6,465 nt of DNA from Chloroflexota bacterium (GTDB lineage: Bacteria > Chloroflexota > UBA6077 > JACQUR01). Positions 1-4,500 of this stretch are shown here, in pieces. Location: the NCBI GenBank assembly GCA_016210245.1, contig JACQUR010000157.1:1-6465 (forward strand), written 5' to 3'. Both the position numbers and the translations under genes were made by a program. The notes under the pieces are model-generated. The model searched no databases. It saw nothing but the letters and a program-made list of their open reading frames with translations, and was not told where the DNA came from. Within the stretch, counting starts at the first letter, position 1, and every line of letters starts with the position of its first letter.

Positions 1-57
1 CTCTCCCAGAGGGAGAGGGAGACTCCCTCTCCCCCTGGGAGAGGGTTGGGGTGAGGG
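1..57. repeat. Palindromic intergenic element, truncated by the window edge
   Basis: Positions 1-20 and 24-43 are inverted repeats that pair along 20 bp with one mismatch (A10 against C34), leaving a 3-nt loop at 21-23. The right arm is followed by GGTTGGGGTGAGGGC (43-57). This GGGAGAGGGTTGGGGTGAGGG type of tail is, from memory, a recurring component of dispersed palindromic intergenic repeats in high-GC bacteria. The matching left-hand tail would lie upstream of base 1, so the element is probably cut by the window. In RNA it would form a very stable stem and could act as a 3'-end stabiliser or terminator-like structure for an upstream gene. There is no T tract. It could also be a miniature mobile element. 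Confidence 0.7.
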
Positions 58-94
58 CGCGGCTCGGATACCACCCTTCACTTGACGGGTCACA

Positions 95-814
95 GTGTAC
101 TGCTCGCGGCGTACCCTGCGCCTGGCCGGACGGTCCACGGCCGGGTGCAGGCACCGAAGACGGCGCGAGCGTGAAGCGAGAGGTAGCGCGGGAACCAGGT
201 TGGCTGCTGGCCATTCGTTCTTGAGGCCGCAGGAGCTGCGGCGAGCTCTCCGAGAGCGGTCCATCGCCGAGACGCAGATCGACCGCGCGTTAGCCGTGCT
301 GGCAGGGCTGGACCGAGCCGGTGTCATCCGTTCGGTCGCATGGGAGGAGGCAGCGCATGTGGCGGTCTACCTCCATGTCAAGCGTGACCGCAACTGGATT
401 CCGAGTTGGACCTGGACGCTCATCGAACGGGGCCATCCGGCCGCCCGTGCGCTCTGGTGGCACGAGGTGCAGGAGTTGGAAGCCTACCGACTGCTCGGTG
501 TGCCCAACCCGCTGCGCCTCTCCCGGCGCGGTACCACGTATTGGCAGGCCCATGCCTGGGCAAGCTGGCAAGAAGCCCGCTACTGGCAGGCATGGGCGGC
601 AGCAGAAGGGGAGGGTATTCCGGCGGAAGCGTTCCTGCTGGCGCACCTGGTACGGAACGAGCAAGGGGAGATCCCTCGCCTGGTCAGTGAGTTGGAGACG
701 AGTTGGGGCATCGGCACTGGGCCGGCGTCTATAATGGTGTTGAGGCGTGCAGAGCAGTTCTATCGGGACAAAGAGCTAACGGGTCAGGACATCGAGCGAT
801 GGCTGTCACGTTGA
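95..814 (+). CDS. Hypothetical protein, aromatic-rich, start uncertain
   Basis: This is an open frame of 239 residues from a GTG at 95 to TGA at 812-814. I do not recognise the family. From about residue 43 onward it looks like a real soluble protein: a helical stretch (45-75, PQELRRALRERSIAET and on), then an aromatic-rich core with WIPSWTW (101-107), WWHEVQELEAY (121-131) and YWQAW (163-167), and a charged C-terminus ending IERWLSR. The HEVQE stretch (H123, E124, E127) resembles a metal-site motif but no protease family is recognised, so no function is claimed. No signal peptide or membrane segment is visible. Residues 1-40 are Arg-rich and poor in hydrophobic pattern, with no Shine-Dalgarno before the GTG. 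The true start may be further in (TTG at 200 or 221), or the 5' end may be degraded. The 3' end overlaps the next gene by 16 nt, suggesting translational coupling. Confidence 0.6.
   Translation: MYCSRRTLRLAGRSTAGCRHRRRREREARGSAGTRLAAGHSFLRPQELRRALRERSIAETQIDRALAVLAGLDRAGVIRSVAWEEAAHVAVYLHVKRDRNWIPSWTWTLIERGHPAARALWWHEVQELEAYRLLGVPNPLRLSRRGTTYWQAHAWASWQEARYWQAWAAAEGEGIPAEAFLLAHLVRNEQGEIPRLVSELETSWGIGTGPASIMVLRRAEQFYRDKELTGQDIERWLSR
786..789 (+). promoter_or_regulatory. Ribosome binding site for the 799 gene
   Basis: AGGA lies 9 nt upstream of the ATG at 799, inside the end of the preceding gene. It decides the start of the downstream gene over the earlier in-frame ATG at 703, which would overlap the upstream gene by 112 nt. 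Confidence 0.5.
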
Positions 815-1161
815 GATTTCGGCCGGTTGTCTTCGGCCCTTCTGCCCGACCTACCCTCGTGCTCCACGTAGAGGAGGGGCCGGACGGGCGGGCGTGGTTC
901 CGAGAGCTCGAGCTCGCGCTACCGCTGGACGCCCCCCTCGAAGCAGTGGCCATCGAGCATCTCCCCCCACCGTATCAAGGCGGCCAGCGGGGCCGGCGGT
1001 TTCAAGCCACCATCCTGCCGGTTCAGGAGGTCACGGCGGAAACCGCTGCCGACGCTCACCGGCGGATGACCGCGGCACTGGAGGCGCTGGAGACCAGGCG
1101 AGAGCCCCAGCGCCCTGTCCGGAACCGGGCTCGTGCAGCGGATGAAAGGGCGGCGGGCTAA
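799..1161 (+). CDS. Small hypothetical protein (120 aa)
   Basis: ATG at 799 to TAA at 1159-1161 gives 120 residues. I do not recognise the family. The N-terminal part (about residues 3-72) alternates hydrophobic and polar residues in a way that suggests beta strands (TLRFRPVVF, TLVLHVEE, RAWFRELELALPL), followed by QATILPVQEVTAE and a charged helix-like segment (80-98, AADAHRRMTAALEALETRR). The last 20 residues are Arg/Ala-rich and probably disordered. There is no signal peptide or membrane segment, so it is probably cytoplasmic. It overlaps the preceding gene by 16 nt and follows an AGGA at 9 nt, so the two are likely expressed together. A partner role with the upstream protein is plausible but is only inferred from the overlap. 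Confidence 0.65.
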   Translation: MAVTLRFRPVVFGPSARPTLVLHVEEGPDGRAWFRELELALPLDAPLEAVAIEHLPPPYQGGQRGRRFQATILPVQEVTAETAADAHRRMTAALEALETRREPQRPVRNRARAADERAAG

Positions 1162-1185
1162 CCCCGCGCTCCCTGGAGCGGCATT

Positions 1186-1199
1186 CGCCTGGCCAGGCG
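1186..1199. terminator. GC-rich palindrome after the two-gene unit
   Basis: CGCCTGGCCAGGCG is a perfect 14-bp palindrome 25 nt after the TAA at 1159-1161. It can form a 5-bp stem with a 4-nt loop. It sits where a transcript end would be expected, between the small genes and the promoter at 1252. It lacks a T tract, so intrinsic terminator activity is doubtful. The rest of 1162-1251 shows nothing else clear. Confidence 0.25.
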
Positions 1200-1251
1200 C
1201 CCTGGTGCAACACGTGGGCACAAGTCCCCCAGTGGTGTGACCTCCTGACAC

Positions 1252-1280
1252 TTGACAATTGGGGCGCCGCCGAGCATACT
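1252..1280 (+). promoter_or_regulatory. Sigma70-type promoter for the large surface protein gene
   Basis: TTGACA at 1252-1257 matches the -35 consensus exactly. A 17-nt spacer separates it from CATACT at 1275-1280, which matches four of six positions of TATAAT including the conserved A2 and T6. A start site around 1286-1288 would give a leader of about 150 nt before the ATG at 1439. No comparable pair is seen before the two small genes. Confidence 0.65.
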
Positions 1281-1438
1281 AGCGCCACCTCGGAGGCCAC
1301 GATCCCTGGTGTTGCCTCGTCGGGTCGCCAATACGCCAGGGGGAGCCAATGGCGAGACCGGCTGAGGAGGGGCAGCCGCTCGTGGCTGCCCAGGGCCCCG
1401 GCCGGTTTTGTCCTGGGCTGCGTGTGGAGGGAACGTCC
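1281..1438 (+). promoter_or_regulatory. Long 5' leader with mutually exclusive hairpins
   Basis: The leader between promoter and start codon contains several inverted repeats. GGTC-GCCA (1323-1330) pairs with TGGC-GA-GACC (1350-1359), leaving a 2-nt bulge. CGGCTG (1359-1364) pairs with CAGCCG (1373-1378) around an AGGAGGGG loop. GGGCAGCC (1370-1377) pairs with GGCTGCCC (1384-1391). GCCCAGG (1388-1394) pairs with CCTGGGC (1412-1418). The second and third of these hairpins share bases 1373-1377, and the third and fourth share bases 1388-1391, so they are alternatives. The last stem ends 8 nt before the Shine-Dalgarno at 1426. I do not recognise a known riboswitch class; the c-di-GMP-I signature was looked for and is absent. 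In high-GC DNA such pairings also arise by chance. If translation began at the in-frame ATG at 1349, part of this region would be coding. Confidence 0.35.
1426..1430 (+). promoter_or_regulatory. Shine-Dalgarno of the large surface protein
   Basis: GGAGG lies 8 nt before the ATG at 1439, an ideal distance. It supports 1439 over the in-frame ATG at 1349. Starting at 1439 also puts a normal signal peptide at the N-terminus instead of behind a 30-residue extension. Confidence 0.75.
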
Positions 1439-1534
1439 ATGCGACGCGAGGCCTCGCTCCTCTCCCGGGTCCTCCTGGCGACTCTGGCGGCGGGCCTGCT
1501 GGCGTGGCTGGCCGATGCCCGCGCCGCGCAAGCG
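1439..1534 (+). other. Signal peptide
   Basis: Residues 2-10 contain three arginines (R2, R3, R10). They are followed by a hydrophobic core (VLLATLAAGLLAWLA, 11-25) and an Ala-rich end (DARAAQAQ). Cleavage after A30 or A32 fits the small-x-small rule. A Sec-type signal peptide is expected, and the Pro/Thr linker begins directly after it. Confidence 0.85.
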
Positions 1535-4500
1535 CAGAGCGTGACGCCCACGGCCAGCGCAACGGCGACCAGCACCAGCGCTGCGACGCCAACCGCGACC
1601 ACCGCGCCGACCGCCGCGCCCACGCCCGCACCGGTCCTCACGGCGACGGCAACCCGGGCACCCACAGCGACGGCAACCCTGGCACCCACCCCAACCGCCA
1701 CAGCTCCAGGGACGCCCACGCCGAGCCCAACGGCCACCATCCCGGCCACAGCCACGCCCACACCAGCCGTGACGCTGGCCTCCACCTCCACGCCCTCCGC
1801 TACGCCCACTGCCAGCGCCACAGCCACGAGCACCGCGAGCACCACCGCCACCGCGGCGCCAACCGCCAGAGCCACCGCTGCCCTCGCCCCCCCGCCCACA
1901 GTCACGAGCCTCACCCCGACCAGCGGCCCGGGACGAGGCGGCACCGCGATCACCCTCAGCGGCGCCAACTTCCAGGGCGGGGCCACGGTGAGCTTCTCCC
2001 ACGCAACCGGCAGCCTGGCGGCGAGCAACGTCGGCGTGGGCAGCGCCAGCTCGCTCACCGCCACGGCGCCTCAGAGCCCCGAGCGCTACACCAGCGGCTC
2101 CTCGATCGGCCAGGTGCGCCAGGTCGGCGACGTGAACGGCAACGGCAGCCTCACCGCCGTGGATGCCCTGTGCATCCTGCGCGCCGTGGCCGCCCTGCCC
2201 GCTACCACCAATTGCCCGGGCGCGATGCTGACCTCGGCCGTGGACGTGGTGGTAGCCAACCCGGATGGCCAGAGCGGCACGCTGGCGGCGGGCTTCACCT
2301 ACCAGCACGCCGACGTGAACGGCAACGGCACGGTGACCGCCGTGGATGCCCTGTGCGTCCTGCGCCAGGTCGCGGTGCTGCCCCCGACGACCGCCTGCCC
2401 GGCGCCCCCAACAGCCGCGGCCACGCCGACTCCGACGGCCACACCAGGCTCGGCCGCCACGCCCACTGCAACCCCGACCCCGGGCCCGAGCTCCACGCCT
2501 ACGGCGACGCCTGTGCCGGTCGTGGAGCTTGTTTCCGTGGCCTCGGACGGCAGCTCTGGCAACTTCACCAGCTTCAGCCCCGCCATCAGTGCCGATGGCC
2601 GCTACGTGGCCTTTGCCTCTGACGCCACCAACCTGGTGCCCAACGATGCCAACGGCTACTTCGACATCTTCGTCCGCGACCGGCAGACCGGCCGCACGAT
2701 CCTGGTCTCGGTCGCCTCCGACGGCTCCCAGGGCAACCACCACAGCGACCAGCCGGCGATCAGCGCCGACGGGCGGTACGTCGCATTTCGGTCGTTTGCC
2801 ACTAACCTGGCGGCCGTGCCTCCGACGTGGACGCCCTCACCGTGGCCGACGGTGGTGCCGCCCACCGAGGTGCCCACACCACTGCCGCCGGCCACCGACG
2901 TGCCCACGGCGCAGCCCACGTCTCCGCCGCCGGCGCCCGTCGGCATCGACCCGTCCGCGAGCATGATCGCCCCGGGCGGCATGGGCACGGTAGCCCTCAA
3001 GGCCAGTCTGCCCAGCGGCATCCGCCTGGGCGCGTGGGCCGTGGATATCACCTATAACCCGGCGGTGATCCACGTCATGAGCGGCAGCCAGGTTCCGACC
3101 TGTAACCCAACGCCGACTGCTACCACGACCGCGACGGCAGCCCCGACTGCGACGGCGACCCCAACGGCCACCGCCACACTGCGGATCGCTGGCACCTGTG
3201 CCGAGGGGCTCACCGGGACCCAGACGCTGGCAAGCCTGGAAATCCACGCCATCGGCGCCGATGGCAGCTCCAGTCCCCTCACGGTCAGCGTCGTCACCTT
3301 CACCGATCCGGCCGGCACTGCGATTCCTGTCACCACGGCCAGCGGGTCGATCACCATCAGGACCCCGACGCCAACGCCTACCGCTACCTCTACCCCAACA
3401 GCGACCGCCACCGCAACGGCAACGTCCACGGCGACGGCTACCAGGACCCTGCCGCCCACGGCCACGAACACGGCGGTGCCAACGCAGATGCTCGTACCAC
3501 CTACCAATGCTCCGGTCCCGCCGACCAGCACGCCTGTGCCGCCCACGGCCACCGCCACTGCGACCGAGGCGCCGACCGCCACGGCCACCACCAGCGGGGG
3601 GCGTGCTGCGGACAATGCTGGCTACAGCCCCTCGGATGCGACGGAGTTGCAAGCCCTCCGGGCCGGCCCTCTCGCGCCGCTCTCCCCCTTCGCCACGGTC
3701 GGCAGCCCGAGGCCGGCGCAGTCGTCTCGCCCACCAAGCACGGACCCGGGTAGCGCGGTGCCCCGAGACCTCCCCCGACTTCAGTCCCAGGCGAGCCCGA
3801 GGCCGGTTGCTGCACACGAGCCACGGATCCAGAGCGGAGACCGTTACACCTACATCTACCTGCGCGACCTGGTCGCCGGCACCACGACCCTGGTTTCTCG
3901 CGCCTATGACGGCCCCAGCAGCCATCCGTCGATCAGCGCGGACGGGCGCTACGTGGCCTACGACTCGCTGGCCAGCAGCCTGGCGGAGGGCGACACCAAC
4001 AACGCCTCCGACATCTTCCTGTGGGACCGGATGACGGGGACCACCACACGCGTCTCGCTGGCCGACGATAATCCTGCCGCCCGCAACAGCATCGCCGCTC
4101 CCGACCGGTTTGACACGGCGCTTGGCTATCCCTGGCACCTGTCGCAGCTCGTGGCCTCGAGGCTGGACAGCAACGGCAACCCGGCCATCGCCTACTGGGA
4201 CGACGCGAGCGGCAACCTGAAGCTGCTACGCTGCGGCAATCCCACCTGCACCGGCGGCAACAGCATCACCACGATTGGCTGGTCCCCAACCTGCTGCCTC
4301 CACTCCTTCGGCCTGGCGCTGGATGGCAGCGACCGCCCGGTGCTCAGCTACGTGAGCGACGATGACTGGCGTCTCCGGGTGCTGCGCTGTGGCAACCCGA
4401 CCTGCACTGCCGGCAACACGGTGGCCATGCCCGATACGGAGTGGGGGAGCGGTGTCCCGTCGGCCCTCGCGCTGGACGCCAGTGGCAACCCGGTCGTCGC

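Larger units (their letters stand above)
2813..3835 (+). other. Insert in blade 2 of propeller A, carrying a split cohesin-like domain
   Basis: This segment of about 341 residues separates the two parts of blade 2. It holds a Pro/Thr linker (about 461-499), a cohesin-like domain (500-557 plus 581-640), a second Pro/Thr linker (641-718) and an 81-residue segment of unknown type (719-799). It keeps the frame on both sides. The flanking sequences join into a normal blade when it is removed: SFATNLA at its left and GDRYTYIYLRDLVAGTTT at its right. Confidence 0.7.

Noticed and set aside
82..87. TTGACG as a -35 box for the first gene
   Set aside because: No AT-rich -10 hexamer at 16-18 nt; the positions downstream are GC-rich and lie inside the gene.
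730..735. TATAAT as a promoter for the 799 gene
   Set aside because: A perfect -10 hexamer, but no -35 match at 16-18 nt upstream, and it lies inside the coding part of the preceding gene.
1205..1221. CACGTG and flanking GTGC/GCAC as an operator
   Set aside because: The inner palindrome and outer arms do not share one centre, so there is no convincing dyad.
1349..1351. In-frame ATG 90 nt upstream of 1439 as the start of the large protein
   Set aside because: It would put 30 hydrophilic residues before the signal peptide, and its purine tract is too close. The ATG at 1439 has GGAGG at 8 nt.
1408..2622. + strand open frame in another frame (404 codons), His/Arg/Gly-rich
   Set aside because: It overlaps the signal peptide, TIG and dockerin-like modules, which are read in the frame of 1439. 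Its own composition is not protein-like.
1031..2743. Long open frame on the - strand (570 codons)
   Set aside because: It is the mirror of the Thr/Pro/Ala coding strand. Its translation is Gly/Arg-rich low complexity with no recognisable domain, while the + frame encodes clear modules.
2837..4138. Long open frame on the - strand (433 codons)
   Set aside because: Opposite the cohesin-like insert and linkers. It is an artefact of the high GC content and biased codons, with no domain seen.
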